Source: a virus
Length of the DNA: 37,385 nt
Virus record (IMG/VR): IMGVR_UViG_3300008110_000297
Span: 1-37,385 of that record
Direction: 5' to 3' (one strand)
Part shown: piece after piece, positions 13,695 to 23,800 of the stretch
How the letters are laid out: the number at the start of each line of letters is the position of its first letter
Position numbering within the stretch: position 1 is the stretch's first letter
Program-made: the position numbers and the translations under genes
The notes under the pieces: model-generated
Seen by the model: the letters and a program-made list of their open reading frames with translations, nothing else
Database searches by the model: none
What the model was told of the DNA's origin: nothing

Positions 13695-15062
13695 GTGACT
13701 GCTGCTAACCCTGATCGTTGGGCTGCCCCCAACTACGCTAGTTTTACTGGAACTGATGCAACACCGTTGCAGCAGACGTTCCAGTCTTTGTCTGCGTATT
13801 TGGAGAAGATCAATAATAGTGTAACTATTGCTAGCGGTACTGGTGTTACTAGTCTTGTTGCTGGAACGAACATAACTTTGTCTGGTTCTACTGGTGCTGT
13901 GACAATAAATGCTGCTGGTGGTGGTGTAACTAGTTTGGCTGGTACAGCCAACCAGATAACAATGTCAGCATCTACAGGTGCTATTACAGCGTCATTGCCC
14001 AGTGCGGTTACTATTGCAGGAACATTTACCGCATATAACTCTACTAGAGCAATTACTTTGGGTGTGTGGACTCCTGATACTAACTGGGGTGCAGTAGTTA
14101 GCACAAACGGTTATTTGTTGATGGGTCACCCTAGTGATTCAAATATATATTTAAGAACTAGCACTGCAGGGAACGTTTACATTGGCAGCAATGGCAACAA
14201 CGCTCTAACTGTAGGTTCAAGTTCAATAATTGTTAGTGGTGGTATTACTGCTGGTGGTACTATTTCAACTACTGGTGGTCTTGTTGGTGATGTGTTTACT
14301 ACTGGTGTTTCTTATGGTTCTTATGGCTCTATTTCCATTAAGGGCGCAGGCAACAACACCTATATAGGCATTGCAAACTCTAACTACGCTTGCGCTGTTA
14401 TGTGGAACAACACAATTTTTGGTCATTACCGCAACAACAGCACATGGAACTTCTATTTTGAGAGCGGTAACATGTACGCCACTAGCGTCAATCTTAGTGG
14501 CGGTATTTCTGCTGTAGGTAACGTTGATATTCAAAACCGTTATCGTGGCACTGCACCTAACTCGGGTGCATATATTCAGATGCGTAGCGGAAACGCAACA
14601 TCATGGAACTGGGATGGGACATACCGCTGTATTGTTGATTCAACATTAGTCAAAAACTTTACAATTCAACACCCAAATAAACCTGATAATTGGCTGGTTC
14701 ACGCTTGTGCAGAAGGCGCTACAGCAGATGTGTTTTATCGTGGCGAAGCACAACTCAAAGCAGGCATCTGCGTTGTCACACTGCCTGATTACTTTGAAGC
14801 ACTCACAGACCTTGAAGGGCGATCAGTGATGCTCACACCTATAGCAGACGAGAATGGAATGGTTGCAAACTTGGCAGCCTACAGGATAGAGAATGGGCAG
14901 TTCCTTGTCGAGCAGATCGGTGGATATCATGTGCCTGATCAACGTTTTTGGTGGCGTGTAGATGCAGTACGTAAGAACACAGCGTTTAATGTTGAACCTG
15001 AGAAATCATCAGTAACAGTGCATGGCATGGGACCATACACCTACATAGAAAGCAACACATAA
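13695..15062 (+). CDS. Tail fibre with widespread C-terminal domain
   Basis: A 455-residue fibre protein beginning at a GTG. The first part has WAAPNYASFTGTDATPLQQT followed by an attachment helix, then glycine- and threonine-rich repeats typical of a trimeric stalk (GVTSLVAGTNITLSGSTGAV and GGITAGGTISTTGG). From about residue 325 comes HPNKPDNWLVHACAEG, FYRGEAQLKAGICVVTLPDY and FWWRVDAVRKN. This C-terminal arrangement recurs in fibres of unrelated phages (from memory). It could form the tip or a folding domain. The stop at 15062 overlaps the start of the cold-shock-like gene. Confidence 0.8.
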   Translation: MTAANPDRWAAPNYASFTGTDATPLQQTFQSLSAYLEKINNSVTIASGTGVTSLVAGTNITLSGSTGAVTINAAGGGVTSLAGTANQITMSASTGAITASLPSAVTIAGTFTAYNSTRAITLGVWTPDTNWGAVVSTNGYLLMGHPSDSNIYLRTSTAGNVYIGSNGNNALTVGSSSIIVSGGITAGGTISTTGGLVGDVFTTGVSYGSYGSISIKGAGNNTYIGIANSNYACAVMWNNTIFGHYRNNSTWNFYFESGNMYATSVNLSGGISAVGNVDIQNRYRGTAPNSGAYIQMRSGNATSWNWDGTYRCIVDSTLVKNFTIQHPNKPDNWLVHACAEGATADVFYRGEAQLKAGICVVTLPDYFEALTDLEGRSVMLTPIADENGMVANLAAYRIENGQFLVEQIGGYHVPDQRFWWRVDAVRKNTAFNVEPEKSSVTVHGMGPYTYIESNT

Positions 15063-15259
15063 TGTACACTGGAACAGTTGAGTTCTACAACAAAACACGC
15101 AAGTTCGGCTTTATTATAAATAGTGATGAAAGCCTACAAGAGTCATATCTTTTTAGTGGAGATTATGAATTAGAAACTGGCGACACTGTTGAGTTTGATT
15201 TAAGCGCAGCAGGCGAAAAAGGGCAAAAAGTTAAAAACCTAACGAAAGTGGAACAATGA
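15062..15259 (+). CDS. Cold-shock-domain-like small protein
   Basis: A 65-residue protein whose whole length matches the cold-shock fold: a first strand with GTVEFYNKTRKFGFII, where KFGFI corresponds to the RNA-binding RNP1-type motif, then YLFSGDYELETGDTVEFDLS and KGQKVKNLTKV at the end. Host CspA-type proteins bind single-stranded RNA and DNA and open RNA structures. The usual second motif (VFVH type) is weaker here, so binding may be altered. It overlaps the fibre gene before and the coiled-coil gene after by a few bases, meaning late expression. It may act as an RNA chaperone during late translation (inference). Confidence 0.75.
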   Translation: MYTGTVEFYNKTRKFGFIINSDESLQESYLFSGDYELETGDTVEFDLSAAGEKGQKVKNLTKVEQ

Positions 15260-15414
15260 GTAATACCGATATTCAAGTAAAACCCGAGCATGTTATTGAA
15301 AGCCTGAGTCGGCAAGTAGCCGAACAGGCACAAAAAATTGCAATGCTGGAATCTTACCTACGCCAAATACAAGAAGAACCTAAGCAAGAGCCTAAGGCTG
15401 TAGTTGACCTCTAG
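15256..15414 (+). CDS. Small coiled-coil protein, 52 residues
   Basis: A 52-codon gene whose ATG overlaps the preceding stop (ATGA). The product (MSNTDIQVKPEHVIESLSRQ...) continues as a heptad-like helix with VAEQAQKIAMLESYLRQIQ and ends in a glutamate- and lysine-rich tail. It has no cysteine or membrane segment. Small proteins of this kind in phage tail modules can be assembly chaperones, but I do not recognise a named family. It is supported by tight coupling to its neighbours and by regular hydrophobic spacing. Confidence 0.65.
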   Translation: MSNTDIQVKPEHVIESLSRQVAEQAQKIAMLESYLRQIQEEPKQEPKAVVDL

Positions 15415-15434
15415 GTGACAAAAGGACTATTTGT

Positions 15435-15875
15435 ATGAGTAACATTGATTTTAGCCCCTATGAAGCGAAAAGGCGCACAGCCTTTGACCAGTTGTCTGCT
15501 GGCACGTCTCGCAACGCATACGCTAAATTCTTGTCTAAACAACGTGGTGACCGCAACCTAGAGATGATGAAGGGCAGTTTCCAGAAACAAATGCCAACAT
15601 ATGTTTCTGGGTTGTTGCAACGTGGTTTGGGTGGTCCAAGTGTCCGTTCAGGCATTGCTGATCGGACATTGAACGATGCTGCCGTGAACTTCCAGAACAC
15701 CTACAGCGATGCGACTGATGCTTTGAATCAGGAGCAGGCTGGTTTTGATAACACTCAGGCTAGTTATCAGGATGCTTACAATAATGCTATTAATGATATT
15801 GAGTCGGAGAAGGCTAGGGCTATTCGTGAGTCTGCTTATTCTTTGAATGCTTTTAAACCTTTTCTGGGGAGTTAA
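15435..15875 (+). CDS. Putative small internal virion protein
   Basis: A 146-residue, mainly helical protein. A central segment with GLLQRGLGGPSVRSGIADRT is followed by a heptad-rich region with NQEQAGFDNTQASYQDAYNN. The GLGGPSVRSG-type loop followed by long helices with many alanines is common in small ejection proteins of short-tailed phages. It opens a run of four genes before the endolysin that together resemble an ejectosome set. Function is inferred from position and composition. Confidence 0.65.
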   Translation: MSNIDFSPYEAKRRTAFDQLSAGTSRNAYAKFLSKQRGDRNLEMMKGSFQKQMPTYVSGLLQRGLGGPSVRSGIADRTLNDAAVNFQNTYSDATDALNQEQAGFDNTQASYQDAYNNAINDIESEKARAIRESAYSLNAFKPFLGS

Positions 15876-15877
15876 CA

Positions 15878-16921
15878 ATGACTGATTTTAATCTTGGACC
15901 TATTGGTGGCGGTAAAGGTACTGTTCCTAGTTCAACACCACGTGGTGTAACCACCAGTGGTGGCAAACCTGTTATCCAAAAAGATTACGGCGAAACCAAA
16001 AAAACTGTTAACGGTAAAACATACACGTATCGTAATGGTGTTTTGGTTGGCGTTAGCCAGCCCGGTCAAGGTGACGCTAGGTCAGATTATGCTGCAGTGA
16101 CTCAGGCTACTAGTGACGCTCAGACTGAGGCTGAACGTCTTAAAGGTTTGATGGATCTATACAAAGGCATGGGTAACGGTAAAGCGGATAATACGGCTGC
16201 TTATGCACAGAACGCTTTAAACTATCTGCGTCGTAATCCTAATACGGGTGCAGAGTTTAATCCACTGATCACCAATCAGCAGGGCATGCTTGAGTCTTTG
16301 CAGAACCAACTTACCAGTGGTTCTTACAAAGAACCTTACAACGATCTTCGTGAAAATCTTACGACTATTTACGATAACGCTAACACTAATATCGGCGCTG
16401 CCAATACTGGTTTGATGGCTGCTTTACAGAACTCTCCTTATAGCGGTATCAAAGATATTTCTCTTAGTGACTCTATTGGTGATTCTGGTTTGCTTAGTTA
16501 TTTACAGGATCAGGGTGTTACTACGCAACCTTTGCAGAATCAGATCGCTGCTAATCAAGCGGCATCTACAGCGAGTAGGAATCAGTTTGGGAATATGATT
16601 TCCATGTTGGCTGCAGCGGAGGAAGCCGGTCGTGCTTCTCGTATTGCTGAAGCGAACTTTGGTAACACTTTTGCTAATCAGGGTTTGGAGGCTAATAGGG
16701 CTGCGTATGAGACGCAGATTGGTGCTAGGGAGCAGGAACGTGGACAGCAGTTGGCTGATCAGTTGCCAGCACTTCAAGCAACACTTGCTGAATTGATTGG
16801 TAAGCAGACTGCTTCACGTCAAGGGAACAAGGACACGATGGTTGAGTTGATGACTAAGGGTGCGAAGATGCCTAAGTCTAAAACTAAAACAAATAAATCT
16901 AAATCTGGTAGCAAGAAGTAG
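15878..16921 (+). CDS. Putative internal virion protein
   Basis: A 347-residue protein. The first 60 residues are Gly-, Thr- and Lys-rich and partly disordered (GGGKGTVPSSTPRGVTTSGG), with KTVNGKTYTYRNGVLVGV. The rest is a long helical region with many Ala, Gln and Asn residues (for example NAANRAAY-like stretches around 265-300), ending in a very basic tail with KMPKSKTKTNKSKSGSKK. Such layout fits proteins stored in the capsid and ejected with DNA. No enzyme motif is seen. Confidence 0.65.
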   Translation: MTDFNLGPIGGGKGTVPSSTPRGVTTSGGKPVIQKDYGETKKTVNGKTYTYRNGVLVGVSQPGQGDARSDYAAVTQATSDAQTEAERLKGLMDLYKGMGNGKADNTAAYAQNALNYLRRNPNTGAEFNPLITNQQGMLESLQNQLTSGSYKEPYNDLRENLTTIYDNANTNIGAANTGLMAALQNSPYSGIKDISLSDSIGDSGLLSYLQDQGVTTQPLQNQIAANQAASTASRNQFGNMISMLAAAEEAGRASRIAEANFGNTFANQGLEANRAAYETQIGAREQERGQQLADQLPALQATLAELIGKQTASRQGNKDTMVELMTKGAKMPKSKTKTNKSKSGSKK

Positions 16922-16928
16922 GTTGTAG

Positions 16929-17870
16929 ATGACTAAGGATGAACTTCGAGCATTATTGATGATGTTAACTCCAGAGGAGTTAACAAACTATGCCAACTCT
17001 GGTACGCAGGAACCTTTTATTGACGAAGGAAGAATGCGTTTATTTGCACGTGGTGGTGATGTTGGTCGTGCTGCAGAACAAATTTATGGTTACATTGATA
17101 ACGGTGCTGATCCTATTACTGCTGCTAGAGAGTTTGTAGAAATACAACCACAGGAATTTCCTCAGATGGATCCTGCTATGGTTTCTGATATTGCTGACAC
17201 TATTGCTAAAAGTGCTGTTGGTATGGCTAAGTACAAGGGCGATATGCCTAGTCAGACGGATCAGTTGGATAAACTTGGTTTGGGTTCTTTGGCGCCTTTG
17301 CTTCAGTACACACAAAAAAGTGGTGGCAAAAATTATGCTAGTCCTACAAGTATGCAGGATACGTATAAAAGTATTCTTGGTAGAAACGTCAGCGAGGCTG
17401 ACCGTTTAAATAATCTTTTGTTTGAGGAATCTAAATCTAGTAAGAAGAAAGATTCTAATTATAAGAAAACTGGTGCTGCTGCTAGTGCTGCTACTGCTGC
17501 CACAATAATGTCAGGACTTGCTGCCGGTCTTGCACCAACAGGCATAGGTTTGCCTGCTTCTGCAGCATTGGCTCTTGGTGCAATCGGTACAGGTGTTCTG
17601 GGTAGCGCATTGGGCAACAGGGCTGCAGGTCCAGCCAAAAATGAGTACGGTTACACTAAGAAAGAGTTTGAGGCTGGTCGTACAAAGAAACTTAAAGATC
17701 TTGACGCTAAGAGTGCTAGGGCTTTGGCTAGTTTGGAAGCAGAACAAAAGAAGGCTATGGCTAGGCAACAGTTGTATCAGGATACGTATGATACAGAATT
17801 GGCTAAGTATAAGGTTCCATCCGAATTTGATATCCGCAAATCTCTTATGTTAAAGGTTTTAAATGGCTAA
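16929..17870 (+). CDS. Internal virion protein with membrane-like segment
   Basis: A 313-residue protein. The N-terminal half is helical and acidic and contains the loop EQIYGYIDNGADPITAAREF near residue 46. Around residues 178-235 is a long small-residue hydrophobic stretch (AATAATIMSGLAAGLAPTGI, then LPASAALALGAIGTGVLG), long enough to insert in a membrane. It ends with a charged coiled coil (KELKDLDAKSARALASLEAE-like). Internal proteins with such segments can form the channel for DNA crossing the cell envelope (inference from T7-type ejectosomes). The stop overlaps the start of the 2261-residue gene by eight bases. Confidence 0.65.
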   Translation: MTKDELRALLMMLTPEELTNYANSGTQEPFIDEGRMRLFARGGDVGRAAEQIYGYIDNGADPITAAREFVEIQPQEFPQMDPAMVSDIADTIAKSAVGMAKYKGDMPSQTDQLDKLGLGSLAPLLQYTQKSGGKNYASPTSMQDTYKSILGRNVSEADRLNNLLFEESKSSKKKDSNYKKTGAAASAATAATIMSGLAAGLAPTGIGLPASAALALGAIGTGVLGSALGNRAAGPAKNEYGYTKKEFEAGRTKKLKDLDAKSARALASLEAEQKKAMARQQLYQDTYDTELAKYKVPSEFDIRKSLMLKVLNG

Positions 17871-20800
17871 TGTTACTGAAAATGGTTTGCTATCTTACAT
17901 CAACAGTCGCACAGGAATGGCTACTGGTCCACGACCAGCAAGCCGACCTGCCTTAAATCCTAAGTTAGCGGAACAATATAGTCAACTACAGCAGCGGGCT
18001 AGTACCGCTAAAAGCACTCCGGGTATTGCTGGCAATAACGGTTTGATGGAATACATCAACCGTGTTTCTAACACTAGTATTCCTAAACCTAAGAAGTTGA
18101 ATGCTGCACAGAAGGTGTTGTCTAATAAGGCTGTCAAGACTGCTTTGATGCCTTTGCAGGTTCTTGATATTCCTAGACGTACTGTTGTTTCTGGTTTGAA
18201 AGAACTTTATGACACTGCTTCTGGTGAGGGTGGTGCAAGTCTAAAAGATTTTGGTAAACAAATTGCTAATCCTACTTTTGGTGTAGGTGACTTTGTTGAT
18301 ACTGGCAACAAGTGGCAGGATCGTATTCTTGGATTTGTTGGTGACGTTGCTCTTGACCCTACGACTTACGCTACTTTGGGTGCTGGTCGTTTTGCTGGTT
18401 TGACAGGAAAACTTGCTCTTGTTTCTGAACTTGGTGTAAAGGGCGGTGCTGAGGATCTGTTACGACGGGCTGGGGCTAGAGGTCTTGCTGGCTTAACTGA
18501 TGCGGAACGTGTTGCATATAACCTGCCACGGGCAGGTCTATATGTTGCTGGTGGACGTTTGCCTTCTACTGGTCGTATTGGTGGCGCTTTAGAAGAAGGT
18601 CTTGCTGCAATTAACCAAGGTCTTGCTAAGAGCAAGGTTGGTACTGCTTTCCGTAATGCTCGTGTTGATGAGGGTACTAAGGAAATTGCTACTGGTTTGC
18701 GTACAGGCAAATTTACTGGCGGTATGGATGCTAGAAAATCTGCTGCTGTTCTTAACATGCGTAATGTTAGGGCTGGTGTTACTGGAAGAACTCTTGCTGA
18801 AATAGATCAAGAACTTGTACCGGTAATTGACGAGATCAGAAACTTTGGTGACACTACAGAACTTACGCATCTACTTGAGGCTGGCGATCTTAGCAATCCT
18901 GTTTTGCAGAACACTAGAACTTGGCTTGATAATACTAGGAATCGTTTGCTTGATGCTGGTGTTCCAGAGGACGAAGTTGGTTACATTGTAAACTACGTTC
19001 CTCACGTTCATACTGATGAAATGTTTAGTATTCTCAGTAAAGAAACACCTTTTGCTAAATCGTATCGTGAACAAACTGGTGTAAGTGTTAACGAACTTCG
19101 TGCACCTAGCCTTACTAAATCTCGAGGAATGTTCCAACCTGATGTTGAATACATTATTGGTGGAAAAGTATTAAAGTTTAAGACTGGTTCTATTAAAGAA
19201 GTTAACGAAGTATTTTCCCGAGAGTTCCCTGAACTCGCAGGCAAAAAAGTTCTTAGAGACGATCTTGATGCTTTGTTAACTGGTTATGGTGCGCAGGTTG
19301 CTCAAGGTGTTGGTGCTAAGGCTGGAGCAGATTCTCTTGTTACTTTCGGTGATGACATCGGCAGGGTTTCTGCTGATGCCATGGTTGATGTTGCTGATAT
19401 TGATGCCAACAAAGTTCTTGTTGGCAAACTTGAAGAGTCAGCAAAAGCAGCAAACAAAAAGAACACTGATCTTCGTGCACAACTTAAAGCCAAATATAAA
19501 GACATCGGCAAAGGTGTTGAAACTTTCCTAGTTGGGCGTAAAGCAGTTTTGAACACTGAACAGGCTGCATTAAAAACAGAGTTTGATGCTATTTCTGCTG
19601 CAGGTTTTGCTGAAGCAAAAGATCTGCAGTCACAGTTGGCTGACATAGAACAGTTTTCTCTTCGTGCACAAAAAGAATTAGATGATGCTATTGCAGAAAA
19701 CTCTCGTGCTGCTGTAGATGCCGAAGCCGTTGGTTCTGTTATAAATGCAGACAACCCTATTATTAAGGCTGCTAATGATCGTTTGGAATCTGCTCAACAT
19801 TTTGTTGATCAGATTTCAATTATGAAGGCAGAACTTCAAGACACGATTAAACAGTTGGACAACATTAAACTTCCTAGGATTTCTGATCTTCCGGAAGAAG
19901 TGCAGGCTGCTTTAAGAAAAACAACAAACGTTACTGGTGATGTCCCTATTGATGACATGACTATGCAACTACACAATATCTCTGGAAAGATGAAAAACTC
20001 GCAACCTCATGTGCGTAAGGCTTTCCAACAGTTTTTAAATCGTTTTGCTGGATCAGCAAAAGTTGTTGAAAATGTTTCTGCAAAAGTTTCTAGAGGTTTG
20101 CAAGAGTTACGTGCTTTTGATGACGAAGTTGTTCGTCAACTAAAAGTTTTTAAAGATTATGCTCCAAGAGATTTAGCAACTGGTGCTGTTGGACGCAAAA
20201 CAAAACAATTAGAAGAACTGATGAATAACCGTTCTGTATTTTTGGAAGATCTTTCAGATATCAGGCAAAGAATTGCTCGTGAATCTAGACTTCCTACTGA
20301 GGCTGAAAGTGCCTACATTGAATTAGCGACTAAAAATATTGCTGATTTAGAGAAAAAAATAGAACCACTATATTTTGAAAGTGTTGATGTTCCTACGCAG
20401 GAAGTTATTGATGGTTTGGCTAAGCAACGTCAGGCTCTTGTTACAAAAATAAAAGAAACCGCCAGACAAGATATGAAAGCATATCTTGATGGCATTCCTG
20501 TTGACTATCAGACTAAAGTTCAGATTGCCGAGCAGTTCCAAAGGCATGTTGATATTCACATACAGTCTGGTGCTTTGAAGGATCGTATTATCAACAAAGT
20601 AAACATTGATGATAATACTGCTCGTTCTTTGGCTGCTGAAGCAGAAGCAGCAAACAGATCTCTTGATGCATCTACACGCCAGTTGCGTTTAACCATTGAC
20701 TTTACTCAACGCTACAAGAATGTAGTTGAGGCTATTAGAACCAACGCTGAGGCGTATGCCATTGCCGGTTTGCCACCAATGAAATACAACAAGGCTCATA

Positions 20801-23800
20801 TAGAAAGTCTTGTTGCTAAAGAAGTTTTGGTTTCAGAAACAAAACGTTTGAAAGAAGTACGCAGAGGTCTTTTAAATATTTTGGATACCATTGCTACTGA
20901 GCAGGCAGATGGTGTTGTTTCTTCTGCAAGGCAACGAGTTGGTTTGGATCAAGTAGATGCTGCTACTGAAAAGGCAGCAAAATTAAGCAGTACTAACAAG
21001 AGGCGTATTCTTTCTTCTAATGCTGCTGATGACATGAAAGCCAGAACAAACCTTGTTGAAGGTTTGATGGAAAATATTCGTGATAGAAGAAAACAAATCA
21101 ACGCAATTGCTGCCGAAGGCAAAACAAGGGTTGATGAAGTAAATGTTAGGTATGGTATTGAAGCAGGTTATGCTGATGATGCTGATTATGCTGGAAACTT
21201 TTTTTATAAGAATAGAGTTGCAGAGTCGGCAGATCTTTCTGCTTTGAATAAAGAAGATTTTGATCTTATTACCCAACTTCTTTTTGGTGATGGTCCATTG
21301 CCTGAAGGTTGGAGTATAAGTTTTATTGAAAAAGAAATCTTAAAAGGTAACAAGGTTGATTCACAAAAAGTAATGAAACTTGTTCAAACAAGGTTTGAAA
21401 CTGTTCTTACAGATCCAGTCACAGGCAAAGCAAGAACTGTTCTCAATACACCACCTAGTGCTAAGGCTCTTAAAGCAAAGTTAAACGAACCAGCAAGTCT
21501 TATTGATGGTCAAAGATTTTTGGATGCACAGGTTGCTGCTATATGGGAAGAAGTAACTAACAACACTAGAATGATTCGTGATCTTGACCGTCGTTCTGCA
21601 GCATTGGGTAGACAATTTTCTGGTGACCACTTGTATGACGTGACTAATGCTCCTGTACGTATTGACATTCTTGAAAAAGAATTGCCAAAGTTAAATGCTG
21701 AAAAGAAAGAAATTACTAAAACTATTTTGCCTGAGATTGGTAAAGAACGTGCTGCTTTGGCTAGGCGTACTGGTCCTAGGGAACTTGTTGACGACACTAT
21801 GCCTAAGGATCTTTCTGGCCGTTTAGAGATATTGAAGCAAAAACGTAAAGAGCGTTTAGCGTTAAACGAAAAAGAATTGCAGTCAACTGGAAGGTTTGAG
21901 TCAGCCAGACTTCAGGAAATGAAAAGGGAAGCATCTGATATTAATAACGAGATTCAGTTGCTTGAAGAACTCCAAAAACTTTTTGACGACTTAAACAAGT
22001 TTAAGGGTCAAAAAAACAAAGCATACGTTCGCACCCAAATTGCTGAGCATCCTATGATGCAAGGAAAGGTTGGTTCGGACGAACTGGAATTCATGATCAA
22101 AAGAGAACAACAGTTCCGGACAAGACTTGTTGAAATTGATAGAACATTAAAAAGCCATGGTGATGAACTGGCTTATCTTAAGGGTTTCTCTAGCGCACCT
22201 ACAGGTCCGAGTGGACGTGGTGTAATTCAGGCTGACTGGCAAGAAGTGATGTTCGGTAAAGGTAGTGTTTCTAGAGCAAAATTAAATTTTAAGGCTAGAA
22301 CAGAACTTGAAATTGTTAAAGCCGAATTAGAACGCAAACTTTCATTGCAAAATGCTGGTGAGGTTAAATCACGAATTGAAACCATTCGTGCTGCTTCTAA
22401 AAATGCTAGAGGCAAAACGGCTGTTAACGCTGAGATTAAAACTATCAAGCAAGAAATATCTGATCTTGAAAAGCAGTTGGCTTTACCAAAGCCAGACAAT
22501 GTTATGCCTATTGTCCATGGCAAAAATCAATCTATTCTTAGAAAGAAAATTGCTAAGGCTCAAGAAAGACTTGCTGCTTTGGATGCTGAAAAGGGGCTTA
22601 AGGAAAGTAGTGGTGCAGAAATTAAGTTGCTTCAACAACAACTTGATGGTGGCGCAGAGAAGTCTGCACAAGCAGAGTTGGCTGTAGCACGAGAAGAAAG
22701 CAATAATCTTAACGGTGATGTACTTGCTGCTAACCGCAGGTTAGAAGATGCTCAATCTCAGATTGATAACAAAAATTTGCAAGACCTGAGCACGTTTGAT
22801 GATAAAACACGTGCGCTTATGGAGCAAAAGAAATCTGTTGAAGCACAACTTAGTACAACATACAACTTGTCTAAAGGCAATAACGAAGCATATGATATTG
22901 CTAGAGCAAGACTTCAAGAACAACTGAAGAACATTAATGATGCGATGGCTGAAGCAATGGCTGTGCCTAAACTCAGGGATGCTTCTGGCAAGTCTGTTTC
23001 TAACGTACAGTTCCTAGACGAAGGTCGTGTGTGGCTGGATGAGGCTCAAGCATTAACTGATCCTGCAAAATACTGGGCAACTGTACACGGTCAAGATCTG
23101 GCTAATGCTCCTGCGGATGTAGTTGCCAACTTGGTTCGTGATGCAAATATTACCGCTAGGGCTTACTGGGGTGGACCTAACGTTGCTGACCAATATGCTT
23201 TGCTTGGGTTGCAGGCATCATCTCCTGAACGTGACGCATTGTTAGTGATGATTCAAGAAGCACATGCTCTTGAAGCACAACTAACTTTGTCCACTATGGC
23301 ACAGGCAAACTTCAATACAATGATTCAGTCAGCAAAGAGCAACAGCCTTGGGGCTGTTGTTAAACAACAGATTATGGATGGTTGGACAGACATTGCTAAG
23401 ACTGGTGTGGCTGTACCAAAAGAAATTAATGACGCTATGACACGTGTTCTTCGTCTTGACCGTCCTGATGAATGGTCTAAGTTCTGGGACAGTTGGAACC
23501 GTTACACTGACGTGTTTAAAGCGTATGCTACGCTTTCACCACGTTTCCATATCCGTAACGGTATGTCTGCAACGTTCATGAACTTTGCCGACGGTGTTGC
23601 CTTCACAGACATGAAGAAGGGTGTTAACTATTGGCGAGAGTTCCGTAACGATCCTAAGGGATGGTTGAGCAAGATACCTAAGGAAGAACAACAACTTGCT
23701 TTGCAGGCTGTAGATGCAGTATTTGCTTCTGGTGGTGGACGTTACAGTGACTTCCAAATTGGCACTAGAGGAACAAGGAACAGAGTTGTTGCTAAGTCAC

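Noticed and set aside
18366-18758. Minus-strand frame of 130 codons inside the giant ejection gene
   Set aside because: It is antisense to a well-supported gene and its sequence is a mirror of Ala/Gly-rich codons.
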